A DNA stretch of 64,000 nt from Symsagittifera roscoffensis (GCF_963678635.1 NC_087065.1:60786754-60850753), one strand, 5' to 3'. Counted from the first letter of the stretch, positions 27,101-38,450 are shown. A program made the numbers and translations. Notes: generated by a model not told the origin, from the sequence alone.

Positions 27101-29148
27101 GTTCGGCTGTTGGTTTGCCTTCTCATTACTCCAGCAAAACCAGTGTTGGGCAGTTAATTTGCCTCCTCAGGACTCCAATAGATGTAGTGTTGGGCAGTTG
27201 ATTCAGCTTGACAATACTCCAGCAAACCAGTGTTGGGCAGTTGATTTGCCTTCCCAGGACTCAAGTAGTGTCGGGCAGTTGATTTGCCTTCCCAGGAGTT
27301 AGAGGGTGAGCAGTTGTTTTGCCTTCCCAAGACTCAAGTGTTGGGCAGTTGACTGGCCTTTCCAGGACTTAGGTGTTTGGCAGTTGATTTGCCATCCCAG
27401 GACCCAAATTTTGGGCAGTTGATTTGCCTTCCTAGGACTTAGGTGTTGGGCTGTTGATTTGTCTTCCCAGGACTCAAACGTTGGACAGTTGAATTGCCTT
27501 CCGAGGACTTAGGTATTGGGCACTTGTTTTGCCTTCCCAGGATTAATTTTTTGAGCAGTTGATTTGCCTTCCGAGGACTCAAGTGTTGGGCAGTTGATTT
27601 GCCTTCGCAAAACTAAAGTTTTGGGCAATTGATTTGCCTTCCCAGAACTCATGTGTTGGGCAGTTGATTTACCTTCCCAGGACTCAAATTTTGGGCAGTT
27701 GGTTAGCGTTCGCAGGACTTAGGTGTTGGGCAGTTGATTTGCCTTCCCAGGACTTAAGTAGATGTAATGTTGGGAAGTTGATTTACCTCCCAATTTTCAA
27801 GCAAACCACTGTTGGGCAGTTGATTCGCTTTCCCAGGAATTAGGTGTTGGGCGATTGAATTGCCTTCTCAGGACTCAAGTGTCGGGCAGTTGATTTGCCT
27901 TCCCAGGACTTAGTTGTTGGGCAGCTGATTTGCCATTCCAGGACCCAAATGTTGGGCAGTTGATTTGCCTTCCTAGGACTTAGGTGTTGGGCAATTGATT
28001 TGCCTTCCCAGGAGTTAGATGGTGAGCAGTTGATTTGCTTTCTCTGGACTTAGGTGTTGGGCAGTTGATTTGCATTCCCAGGACTCAAGTGTTCGGCTGT
28101 TGGTTTGCCTTCTCATTATTCCAGCAAAACCAGTGTTGGGCAGTTAATTTGCCTCCTCAGGACTCCAATAGATGTAGTGTTGGGCAGTTGATTCAGCTTG
28201 ACAATACTCCAGCAAACCAGTGTTGGGCAGTTGATTTGCCTTCCCAGGACTCAAGTAGTGTCGGGCAGTTGATTTGCCTTACCAGGAGTTAGAGGGTGAG
28301 CAGTTATTTTGCCTTCCCAAGACTCAAGTGTTGGGCAGTTGACTGGCCTTTCCAGGACTTAGGTGTTTGGCAGTTGATTTGCCATCCGAGGACCCAAATT
28401 TTGGGCAGTTGATTTGCCTTCCTAGGACTTAGGTGTTGGGCTGTTGATTTGTCTTCCCAGGACTCAAACGTTGGACAGTTGAATTGCCTTCCGAGGACTT
28501 AGGTATTGGGCACTTGTTTTGCCTTTCCAGGATTAATTTTTTGAGCAGTTGATTTGCCTTCCCAGAACTCAAGTGTTGGGCAGTTGATTTGCCTTCGCAG
28601 GACTCAAATTTTGGGCAGTTGGTTAGCGTTTGCAGGACTTAGGTGTTGGGCAGTTGATTTGCCTTCCCAGGACTTAAGTAGATGTAATGTTGGGAAGTTG
28701 ATTTACCTCCCAATTTTCCAGCAAACCACTGTTGGGCAGTTGATTCGCTTTCCCAGGAATTAGGTGTTGAGCGATTGAATTGCCTTCTCAGGACTCAAGT
28801 GTCGGGCAGTTGATTTGCCTTCCCAGGACTTAGTTGTTGGGCAGCTGATTTGCCATTCCAGGACCCAAATGTTGGGCAGTTGATTTGCCTTCCTAGGACT
28901 TAGGTGTTGGGCAATTGATTTGCCTTCCCAGGAGTTAGATGGTGAGCAGTTGATTTGCCTTCCCAGGACTTAGGTGTTGGGCAGTTGATTTGCATTCCCA
29001 GGACTCAAGTGTTAGGCTGTTGGTTTGCCTTCTCATTACTCCAGCGAAACCAGTGTTGGGCAGTTAATTTGCCTCCTCAGGACTCCAATAGATGTAGTGT
29101 TGGGCAGTTGATTCAGCTTGACAATACTCCAGCAAACCAGTGTTGGGC
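24187..29148. repeat. 2481-bp tandem duplication inside the satellite
   Basis: The segment 24187-26667 is repeated as 26668-29148. Landmarks such as AGTTAATTTGCATTCTCAGG (24187, 26668) and the CAGCTTGACAA units are all shifted by 2481 bp, with only scattered base changes. Each half itself contains smaller shifts of 990 and 920 bp (24564, 25554, 26474). The units here include the long variant with CAAGTAGATGTAGTG and CAATACTCCAGCAAACCAGT. This is the largest recent duplication in the array. Confidence 0.85.
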
Positions 29149-31637
29149 AGTTGATTTGCCTTCCCAGGACTCAAGTAGTGTCGGGCAGTTGATTTGCCTT
29201 CCCAGGAGTTAGAGGGTGAAGAGTTGATATGCCTTCCCAGGACTCAAGTGTTGGGCAGTTGATTGGCCTTTCCAGGACTTAGGTGTTGGGCAGTTGATTT
29301 GCCATCCCAGGACCCAAATTTTGGGCAGTTGATTTGCCTTCCTAGGACCTAGGTGTTGGGCTGTTGATTTGTCTTCCCAGGACTCAAACGCTGGACAGTT
29401 GAATTGCCTTCCAAGGACTTAGGTATTGGGCACTTGTTTTGCCTTCCCAGGATTAATTTTTTGAGCAGTTGATTTGCCTTCCCAGGACTCAAATGTTGGG
29501 CAGTTGATTTGCCTTCGCAGGACTAAAGTTTTGGGCAATTGATTTGCCTTCCCAGAACTAATGTGTTGGGCAGTTGATTTACCTTCCCAGGACTCAAATT
29601 TTGGGCAGTTGGTTAGCGTTCGCAGGACTTAGGTGTTGGGCAGTTGATTTTCCTTCCCAGGACTCAAGTAGATGTAATGTTGGGAAGTTGATTTACCTCC
29701 CAATTTTCCAGCAAACCACTGTTGTGCAGTTGATTCGCCTTCCCATGAATTAGGTGTTGGGTGATTGAATTGCCTTCTCAGGACTCAAGTGTCGGGCAGT
29801 TGATTTGCCTTCCCAGGACTTAGTTGTTGGGCAGCTGATTTGCCATTCCAGGACCCAAATGTTGGGCAGTTGATTTGCCTTCCTAGGACTTAGGTGTTGG
29901 GCAATTGATTTGCCTTCCCAGGAGTTAGATGGTGAGCAGTTGATTTGCCTTCCCAGGAATTAGGTGTTGGGCAGTTGATTTGCCATCCCAGGACCCAAAT
30001 GTTGGGCAGTTGATTCGCCTTCCTAGGACTTAGGTGTTGGGCAGTTGATTTGGCTTCCCAGGAATCAAACTTTGGACAGTTAAATTGCCTTCCGAGGACT
30101 TAGGTATTGCGCAGTTGATTTGCCTTCCCAGGACTAATTTTTTGAGCAGTTGATTTGCCTTCCCAGGACTCAAGTGCTGGGCAGTTGATTTGCCTTCGAA
30201 GGACTAAATTTTTGGGCAAATGATTTGCCTTCCCAGAACTCATGTGTTGTGCAGTTCATTTGCCTTCCTAGGACTCAAGTGTTGGGCCGTTGGCTTGCGT
30301 TCGCAGGACTTAGGTGTTGGGCAGTTGATTTGCCTTCCCAGGACTCAAGTGTCGGGCAGTTGATTTGCCTTCCCAGGACTTAGATGGTGAGCAGTTGATT
30401 TGCCTTCCCAGGACTCAAGTGTTGAGCTGTTGATTTGCCTTCCCAGGACTCCTGTGTTGGAAGTCAAAATGCCTTCCGAGGACTTAGGAATTGGGTAGTT
30501 GATTTGCCTTCCCAGGACTAATTTTTTGAGCAGTTGATTTGCCTTCCCAGGACTCAAGTGCTGGGCAGTTGATTTGCCATCGAAGGACTAAATTTTTGGG
30601 CAAATGATTTGCCTTCCCAGAACTCATGTGTTGTGCAGTTCATTTGCCTTCCTAGGACTCAAGTGTTGGGCTGTTGGCTTGCGTTCGCAGGACTTAGGTG
30701 TTGGGCAGTTGATTTGCCTTCCCAGGACTCAAGTGTTGGGCCGTTGGCTTGCGTTCGCAGGACTTAGGTGTTGGGCAGTTGATTTGCCTTCCCAGGACTC
30801 AAGTGTTGGGCAGTTGATTAGCGTTCTCAGGACTCAGGTGTTGGGCAGTTGATTTGCCATTCCAGGACTCAAGTGTTGGGCAGTTGATTTGCCTTCGAAG
30901 GACTAAATTTTTGGGCAAATGATTTGCCTTCCCAGAACTCATGTGTTGTGCAGTTCATTTGCCTTCCTAGGACTCAAGTGTTGGGCCGTTGGCTTGCGTT
31001 CGCAGGACTTAGGTGTTGGGCAGTTGATTTGCCTTCCCAGGACTCAAGTGTCGGGCAGTTGATTTGCCTTCCCAGGACTTAGATGGTGAGCAGTTGATTT
31101 GCCTTCCCAGGACTCAAGTGTTGAGCAGTTGATTTGCCTTCCCAGGACTTTGGTGTTGGGCAGGTGATTTGCATTCCCAGGACTCAAGTGTTGGGCTGTT
31201 GATTTGCCTTCTCAATACTCCAGCAAAACCAGCGTTGAGCAGTTAGTTTGCTTTCTCAGGACTCAAGTAGATATAGTGTTGGGCAGTTGATTCAGCTTAA
31301 CAATACCCCACCAAACCAAGGTTGGGCAGTTGATTTTCCTTCCCAGGACTCAAGTGTTGAGCAGTTGATTGCCTTCCCAGGACTTTGGTGTTGGGCAGGT
31401 GATTTGCATTCCCAGGACTCAAGTGTTGGGCTGTTGATTTGCCTTCTCAATACTCCAGCAAAACCAGCGTTGAGCATTTAGTTTGCTTTCTCAGGACTCA
31501 AGTAGATATAGTGTTGGGCAGTTGATTCAGCTTAACAATACCCCACCAAACCAAAGTTGGGCAGTTGATTTTCCTTCCCAGGACTCAAGTAGTGCTGGGA
31601 AGTTGATTTAGTTTACAGGACTGTCTCAGGAACTCGT

Positions 31638-32110
31638 GTAAAGTGCTCTCACCCTCCAAAATTCCTTTGTAAGTTTGTCTGAGTGTCATTAAAATGTCCT
31701 GCCTTCCCTCAATCAATTTCAACTGAATAGTCTGATTGGGTTTCCTACATCAGGTTATGATTGTAAATCGCATAAAATTTAGTCTAACTGTCTCGAAAGA
31801 GTGCCAATTTTTTTGAAAACTTCCAGTTAAAACTGAAAATACGTTATAAATTCTCGTAGAAAAATACATAATTCTTTTGATTCGAACTTAATGAAACCGT
31901 CGCTCAAAAAAATTTTCTGGTACCTTTTTGTCACGCAATATTCCCCCACTAACGTTAATCTGGGCTATTTACTTTATTGGTTTCTAATAAAACCATCTAT
32001 TTCCAATCCCACCACCTGATCCAGTCAGACCACCTACCTTGTCTCGAGTTTACTATTGAGTACCTTCGCGTTCCAACTCTTGTTTTCAGGCTTTATTGTG
32101 GTCAGTCTTG
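31638..32110. other. AT-rich stretch between satellite and LTR piece; nothing recognised
   Basis: The 35-bp periodicity stops near 31637. The following sequence has no long open frame, no repeat and no motif I can name. It separates the satellite edge from the LTR-related block starting near 32112. Confidence 0.5.
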
Positions 32111-32111
32111 A

Positions 32112-33890
32112 CTCTGGTTAAAATAAGGTAACCAAATCGACGATGCCGATTGTATGGTAACAGTAATAAGGCCCCCCGCTTTACAATTTCTAACAACAAC
32201 CCTTCATCTTAATCAACCCCCCTGTCTAACCGCGCCCCTATCTAGCCCTCCACTTCAGCCGAAAATCATTTTAACCGACATGGATGCGAAATCACTCAAG
32301 AGAACCCGTAGATCCTCTTTCCAAGCTCTTCTCTAGTAAAAACTTTTGCTCAAAACTGTGCGGTGCCGTTAATTCACTTTTAAACCTAACTTTTATAGTT
32401 CAAAATGGATTTTAACGATACCCGCTTGGCCAAACAGCCCACTCTGATGATCCCATCTAGTTGTCACACTGCACTGGTCACACTACTGGTAGTCTCATCC
32501 CAGTAGCTTCCTCTCTTGATTCCCAGATCTCTGTCCTCGACACCAATTTGCTATTCGAATGGTCACCTCTTCCAGTGAAGTCTTTCAGTGTTTCTCCAAG
32601 GTTGCAAAACTATCTGAAAACCCTTTCAACACCCCGAATTCGGGAATCTGTTAAATACTTGCTATCTTGATCAAAACGATCGTTCTTATAACAGCATACG
32701 TAAATTATCAATTATTGTAAAGGTCTGATCCACTTGATCCGAAAATCAAATGCACAGTCCATTTTTAGTTTTTTTTATAATTTTTTCCTTAACTTTTTTT
32801 GTTTTTGTTTCTTTTTTTTTGTCTTTTACCCATTTTTTGATCTTCTTTTGGCCCCCACACTTGCTTAGCTATGCTTTGTATCCAAAAGCGCACCGAGAAA
32901 TTTTTACAACTTTACTTAAAAAACTATCACGGTACAACCAGAAGCTGGACATATTCCAGTTGAACCGTACCACCGGTACCCTTGAATAGGCATGTAACCC
33001 AGAGCTGCGTCAAGGGGATTCGATACGGTAGTCTTGATGTCGTAAAACACCCAGGAGTGCCAAAAAAACACTAATTTACAGTGGTTCGCTTATGTCACAT
33101 ATGAAGTTAAGACGAGTAGGCCCAAAACCACTGGTGCAACGGTCAAGGACACTATATCTTGTGTTTCTGTACCTCATCTTCTCGGAGCCAATTCGGTTCG
33201 CTTAGGATATGGGACTACAAAATCGTGTTACAGCTTAAAGAACACTACCAAAATACCCCCACTCTAAAAAGGAGAACGTCCCCATGGCTAGGGCTTTTAA
33301 TACCTTAAACACGAGAACGCCGTTAAAAACAGGGTTGGAAACTCAACTATACCATTAGTTTTTATTGCACAGTAGACCTTCGTTCCATTTCAGATGGATC
33401 AACCTAAACCCCGCCTTGTCTCAACATAAATGTGTAAAATACACTCAAGAAATTAAATTCAAAACTCACATGTTGACAACACCATAGACTCACGTAAATA
33501 ATGTAACTAAAATAACTCTGGATGTTTTAAGTAATTAGTTTTGACTCATAGTAATTTTATCGTTTTGACGATTGGGCAGCTTCGCTTGTCTTTCTGCCCA
33601 AACAAGGTTCTCTCTTGCCCAGCGATGACCCTCTCCTGTGAATTCGCAATGTTCTCTTTCTAGAACTAAACAGTTCTACTCGAGTTGATGATTTCACTAA
33701 AAACGCGATAAGCAATTTTACTCAAGCAAAACTTTTTGTCATTTTTCCTGAAATTATAACTCGGATCTCCTAATTAAATTGATTTCTCAATTCAGTTGTT
33801 TCGATAAACTTGAGCATGACATGGTCGATTCCAATTTTTTGCAAATTAAATTTAAGGTCAAACCTCAGATTATGACCGACTGGCACATGA
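32112..33890 (-). mobile_element. LTR-related copy (solo or partial LTR of the E1/E2 family)
   Basis: This block aligns by eye with both LTR regions of E1. Its left part matches 63150-64000: the 17-mer AAATCGACGATGCCGAT is identical at 32134-32150 and 63170-63186, followed by matching C-rich text and GGATTTTAACGATACCCG (GGATTTTAAGGATACCCG in E1). Its right part matches 54250-55136 (GGAGCCAATTCGGTTC, CATTTCAGATGGATCAACCT, and ATGACCGACTGGCACAT at the end). Module Y, present in the E1 3' LTR, is absent here at about 33060-33110. No gag or pol is attached, so it is a solo LTR or a fragment about 1.8 kb long. Boundaries are approximate. Confidence 0.65.
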
Positions 33891-34008
33891 GTTGAGTTAA
33901 TGCAGAAAATTTTATTTTTCGATGCGGTTTTTAAAAATATTATAGAACTTTGCATCATCACTTGAAGTTAACCCTAAGTAATGCATTCAATGGGGACATT
34001 GAGTGGAT

Positions 34009-34920
34009 TGTCCGGGGTGTATGTGCCGTTCCCCGGATCGCAGAGTTGAACCTTCCGACGCACGGCGAAAACAGCGTTAAAACGTTGTCATTAATGTTAC
34101 AGTTAAACGGGGGCTCAGAATTTTCCCAAATTAAAAAACTTTGATAATGTCAATTTGGACTGGAAAAGTTCTGAGAAAAGCGGAAAACGGCATTTTGACC
34201 AAAAATATATAAAAAAGGAAAACAGCTGATTGCAAGACGCAAAAAAGTCGAAAAAGATAGAGAAAGTACAAGATTAACAAAGCCTCTTGTCGTAAAACGA
34301 TGATAATACAAGGTGCTTGTCAGCAGAAGATTGTGGAAAATGACGGTCCAGTGGGGCATTCGGGATTGCACCGAACCTTACCGCGCAACAAAATTGGAGA
34401 GTTAACTACGTTATCCCGGGAGAGTACGGAATCAAAAGTCCGTTGCCCAGAGAAATTTGACAAACATTAACAATTTATTCAAGCTGTTGTCATACCCTGA
34501 ACGCTTTATACTTACTCCGATAATAATCTAGTTTTTTCGAACATGAGCAGTTAGAGTCAAGGAAAGAGGCAATCGATCTCTCACAACGATATAATGCAGG
34601 AAGGCTAACGAGAGAATTTGGAACCCTTCCCGATAGTCTTCCTGTTGAGGCCGGAGTGGTCTCAGAGAATAACTGGAAACTGTATTTTGACCAACTTTCA
34701 GCTTAACGGTTTGGCCTGAATTTAATTTATAACATCAGATTTATCTGCAGATCCTTAGGAGCTAGGAGTTAAGGCGAAAGTTCGATCCATCTGAGGTGCA
34801 TAGGATGATTTTCTCTCTTGAACAAAAACAATAATACTAATATAGTAACTTGATAGTAATAATTTAGTAGCCCTGTTTTTAGGAGTGACCTTGTGGTCTG
34901 GTGATCTTTTTCCGTTTAGC
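34009..34920 (+). mobile_element. Inverted LTR-related fragment containing part of module Y
   Basis: At 33985-34026 the plus strand reads AATGGGGACATTGAGTGGAT then TGTCCGGGGTGTATGTG. This matches the minus-strand LTR edges of E2 (43618) and E1 (55150) in both the flanking purine-rich part and the TGTCCGGGG terminus. Further right, 34700-34920 matches module Y in reverse orientation (AGCTAGGAGTTAAGG, GAACAAAAACAATA, CTGTTTTTAGGAG, TGGTCTGG; compare 53670-53830). The orientation is opposite to the neighbouring LTR piece at 32112-33890. Divergence is high, so this is an old copy. Confidence 0.5.
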
Positions 34921-35325
34921 TACGCCAAGTGCACAAGCTGGATAGGGTCATACCAGCGTTATAAAAAATGATTTTTATCAGCAAACTGTATAGTTTATCA
35001 ATGAAGTCAAAAATTAGCGTTAACTGCATCATCGTAAGGTTAATTTATCTTAGCCGTCCTGCCTTCACAATAGTGCTAATGGAGCTGTCGATAAATTGAG
35101 CTTTGCACAGCGATCTGCATCCCCTCGGGAGCGCGAAGATTAATTTAGTTCCTATGTAGTTTATCGATTCTAGATAGCTTTGTTGTCTTTTTTCACTTAG
35201 TTTTTCGCCTAATAGCTGCATCGTCCGCGTGGCTGTTGAAGCAGCGCCACCGGTGCATCCAAAAATTAGCGAACAGAAACTACTCTGCTCTAAGTTTAAA
35301 ATTTTTTGCTGATATTTGGAGTTTT
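34921..35325. other. No gene seen
   Basis: AT-rich sequence with stops in all frames and no motif I can name. It separates the inverted LTR piece from the RT-nuclease relic. Confidence 0.4.
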
Positions 35326-35577
35326 TTAGCGTTTTGTGATATTTGTATGCGTCTTTATGCAGTTTTCGGCATGGGAGTGGAAATTTTTTTCTTGAAAAAA
35401 AGCGCGGCTAAAACAGAAACCCCAGAGTTCGTTTGCCTTAATGTCAAGTTGTGCCTCATCTTCAGTTGTTGTTGAATTGTTGACAAAGGTTTTGCCCTGA
35501 AACGCCCCAGGTTTTGGTTCAATCTCGACGTCATGGCAAACCTGGTTCATGATTTTGTCGAATATGTCTTTTTTCAT
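35326..35577 (-). pseudogene. Nuclease-like C-terminal fragment of a retroelement
   Basis: An open stretch of 83 codons with the spaced pattern CHDVEIEP, then DEAQLDI, then ELWGFCF and FHSHAENCI. The arrangement of acidic residues followed by a hydrophobic LDI and a conserved aromatic/basic stretch resembles the restriction-endonuclease-like tail found after the RT in some invertebrate elements; this comparison is from memory and unverified. It lies directly downstream, on the minus strand, of the RT remnant ending near 35700, whereas a longer connecting region would be expected, so an internal deletion is likely. It cannot be functional on its own. Confidence 0.45.
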
Positions 35578-35699
35578 TGTTTTCTATGAGTGTGAAACAC
35601 CTTTATAGCGATTCCTGTATTTTTGAAGAGTTTCTCAGCTTCACCGAGTTTTTCATCTTTGACAATGAGTTGGCATTTGGATGCTTTATCATGGCAGCC

Positions 35700-36135
35700 A
35701 AAAAATCTTATCGAGGACGGTTCGTAGATTGTTTAATTTACCGACTGCGTTTCCGTCGTCTGCGTACCATTTCTGGGATACGTTGTCTGCTGATAAAAGT
35801 TTCATGAGGGGTATTATGGCTAGACCGTACATGGCCATTGCTAGTGGATCCGTCTGGGTTGTTCCTGCTTGAGAGAAGATGGTTTTTTTTTTGTTAACGT
35901 ATAGTTTAGATGCATTGGAATAGGAGTTCTTAATCGCTGTTGAAAAAGAAGGTCAGTTGTTTTTGATGTTTTTCAATGCAACTTTTCAATGTAGCTAGGT
36001 GAAAGCGTTTTCGGCATCTATCAGTAAAACAACATTGGCGGAGGTTTTTGCTGTATTGATCTCTCATTGTGTGGATCGCATATTCAATGCCACATTTTTG
36101 TCCTAGACAGAGTTGATAGTTTGAACCGAGCGACA
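35700..36135 (-). pseudogene. Degraded reverse transcriptase palm domain
   Basis: Read on the minus strand, one frame gives VVLLIDAENAF (RT motif A, near 36030), then after several stops AIKNSYSNASKLYV, QAGTTQTDPLAMAMYG (motif B region, about 35830-35877) and WYADDGNAVGKL (motif C; YADD at 35755-35766). The order and spacing are those of a polymerase palm, so the identification does not depend on a long open frame. At least three stops and frameshifts break it. The motif wording differs from the LINE and gypsy RTs elsewhere in this window, so it is a third RT lineage. I cannot place it firmly among LINE, DIRS or other classes. Confidence 0.7.
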
Positions 36136-36289
36136 TTATTTCGTTTTTTAGGCATTTTTTCGTCCTATATCCTAGGCATAATTTCTCCTATGCCTATAGG
36201 TCTTACTCATGGATTCCTATCTAAGGGTATCAATCTACATGCGTTATATGGTTCCGTTAGTTCTGGATGTAATTCTTCGTAGCCAATAT

Positions 36290-36642
36290 TTTAGCTATTT
36301 TATAAACTGTTTTTGAAATCTCCCTCAATTGTTGGCCGAATCGTGTCAAAATACGTCTCCATTCATTTGTATCAAGGCCAGATGGTCCATGAGATCCGTG
36401 CTTATGGCTGCTTTCCTGATATGTTGACCGTTTATCAGATCAAATATCGATAAACGGAAAGGAAATGTTTCATTTGAGACTGGTGTATTATAGTTCTCAT
36501 CATCAATTGGTGCAGATTGTGGGAGCTTCTCTATAAAAGTCTGTTCTACTGTCTTACTTTTGACGTTCTCGTCGAGCAAAAAAACGCTTTTTGATGTGTC
36601 CGTTTGTTTTGCTAATGCGCTTGATATTTTTCTAGTTTTCAT
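36290..36642 (-). pseudogene. Region upstream of the RT palm in the same element
   Basis: A 98-codon open stretch (36346-36642) contains FPFRLSIFDLINGQHIRKAA. It passes into another frame carrying HGPSGLDTNEWRRIL at about 36350-36400, followed by FGQQLREISKTVYKIAKIL. The GPSGLD-type block immediately N-terminal to the palm fits an RT fingers region and suggests one minus-strand element running from about 37260 to 35326. A frameshift separates the two parts. Confidence 0.5.
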
Positions 36643-37260
36643 TAATTTTTTGAAGTGTTGTGCTTCAGTTTCAGTTTTTGTTCTTTTTCCTTTTTGTCAG
36701 GCGCATTTGCAGCGCCTTCCCTTCATTATATAGGTCATCCAGGGCTCCGTCTTGCCCATTGCTTAAGTCGCCTTGCTATTGTTTTGGTTAAAGATTCATC
36801 ATTTTCGGACTTTGTTTTGCACAGTAGTAAGTATGGGAAAATCATTGCTGCGTGCATTTGGATGGTATTTTTGTTGTTTTCTAAAAGGCTGTTCAGAGGT
36901 CTATTGAGGGTTTCAATGAGGGTGTATATTTTCTTTGTGGTTTCTATGAGTTCTGGATATGGGTTTGACCATGGGTCTGTGTTGTTCTAGCTTCTATAGT
37001 GGAGGGTTCTCCTGAGTTTGGTGAGTGTGGGGCAGTAGAAGGGTGTGGAAGCAACTGGGGTAGCCTGGTTGTTGCTAAGATAACGGGATTGCCTTCATGA
37101 GTGTCTTTAGCTGAATAAAACTGGGAGGTGCCGCGATGACAGCTGAATTTGTCATAATGATCACTGCTGCAGGCTAGGTCGCTGAATTTTACATGCACGT
37201 AGCCTGGGCATGTGCAGCACCAAACACCTCCGCCTCAAGCTGTTTTTACAAATAAGGCAA
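36643..37260 (-). pseudogene. Probable 5' part of the RT-nuclease relic
   Basis: Minus-strand fragments include HCLICKNS with a C-x2-C pair near 37215-37245 and a Pro/Ser/Thr-rich stretch (36944-37198). This could be the N-terminal zinc-finger and linker of the same element, but every frame is broken and the assignment rests mainly on position. Confidence 0.3.
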
Positions 37261-38377
37261 TGTGTTTGAGTAGCCATTTGAGGTAGGACGGCGGTGTCAA
37301 GTTAGCCAGAGAGTTTATAAATTACGTTTGCAAGAAAATTAGTAAAAAACGCATTACCGTAGAACAAGAAGTAGATGCCATCACGCAGGAACATTTGGAC
37401 AATTAGATTTAGGTTGAGGCTAGGTGAAATAATGAGTGTATGTGGTTGTACAATTCTATTTTTTAGATTAAACAACACATGATTCTGAATATAAATTTTG
37501 CTATTTATTTCAGAGTTATTACAGCTCTGAACTGTTTTGGGCATGATCAGTGTCTTGGGCTGAAACTTGATAGTGATTAAGTTATTCAAGTTTTTCTGCC
37601 GCTGTTCTAATTCTTGTGATGCAGCCTGATGTCATTGTATGCAGAAACTATTGTCACTGTTTTTAGGCAATTTGATCTGTATTGCAAAATTGATTGTTTG
37701 AAACAGATCATGAAGCGTTGCGCCGCGGTAGGAGTGAACTGTTAATTTTACTAGAGCTGGTGTGATACATTTGGTCCTTGAAATGCCAATAATTACTTTC
37801 TGTGAGAACTCAGGGATGCATCTTGCCTGGAATCGCGGCAATTACTGACAGAGACAACTGGGGCGAGAAAGGAAGCTTTTTGGGATAATTTATGAATAGT
37901 TTCAATTAGGAATTAGAAATTGGTTAGAAAAGGGCGATGGAGAAAAAAAAATGAAAAAAAAGAAGAGTAAGTAGTAGTACAAGCTGACTTCGTTTTTGAG
38001 GTCGATTCATCAGCTCACTCCTTCTTACCTCTAGTTACGCCAGGAAAACTACACTCGCCTACGGCTGGGAAGGCGAAATTTGGTAAGATAAATCTCTGAG
38101 GAAAGCTCAGCGCGTTTAATATGAAAATACACACTGTTTAATAAGTTTATCACAACAATTAGGCTAATGAGCCCATGAGCTCACATCTTTCTCATGTAAC
38201 TAAGTTAGATTGCGTGGTTCGGCTGATATCTGTTGAGCAGTAACAATTTTGTCAAGCTGATGTTATGAGAACCACATAAACGTAATCAGAATGTCAAAAG
38301 TATCATAGTAACCGAAGTTATAGTCAGGAATCCCTTCATCAGGTTTTCCAGTCAAAGTCCTCCGACTTTTCTAGATC
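37261..38377. other. No gene or repeat recognised
   Basis: AT-rich sequence with only short open frames in both directions. None shows a motif, and I saw no match to the other repeats of the window. Confidence 0.4.
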
Positions 38378-38409
38378 TAGTAGTAGTATTAGTAGTAGTA
38401 GTAGTAGTG

Positions 38410-38449
<40 letters not shown>

Positions 38450-38450
38450 C

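Larger units (their letters stand above)
1..31637. repeat. 35-bp satellite array, over 31 kb, open at the left end
   Basis: The whole stretch is built from a 35-bp unit with the core GGGCAGTTGATTTGCC followed by TTCCCAGGACTCAAGTGTT and many point variants (TCAAGTG, TTAGGTG, TAAAGTG, CACGTG). I see no unique spacer longer than a few tens of bases. The array starts before the window and fades out at about 31585-31637, where the last degenerate units are recognisable. Because 35 is not a multiple of three, any frame cycles through all three phases and yields a 35-residue pseudo-peptide period; no gene is implied. Units drift along the array: pure 35-mers dominate up to about 15.9 kb, and longer variant units are mixed in from there. 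It looks like heterochromatic satellite DNA; a centromeric or subtelomeric place is possible but not shown. Confidence 0.97.

Noticed and set aside
339-31481. Many 60-117-codon open frames in the satellite, on both strands, with peptide repeats like NQLPNT and INCPTPKSWE
   Set aside because: They follow from a 35-bp repeat read in cycling phases (35-residue period). They start and stop with repeat variants and exist on both strands, so there is no sign of coding selection.
1-31637. CRISPR-like appearance of regularly repeated short units
   Set aside because: There are no unique spacers between repeats, no cas genes, and the context is eukaryotic retroelements.
32154-32989. Plus-strand open frames in the LTR copy (32154-32336, 32461-32670, 32750-32989)
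   Set aside because: They are low-complexity (T-rich, C-rich) and not conserved in the homologous LTR at 63150-64000.
33572-33601. Hairpin TTGGGCAG/CTGCCCAA in the LTR copy, sharing 8 bases with the satellite core
   Set aside because: An eight-base match is expected by chance, and the rest of the satellite unit is not present.
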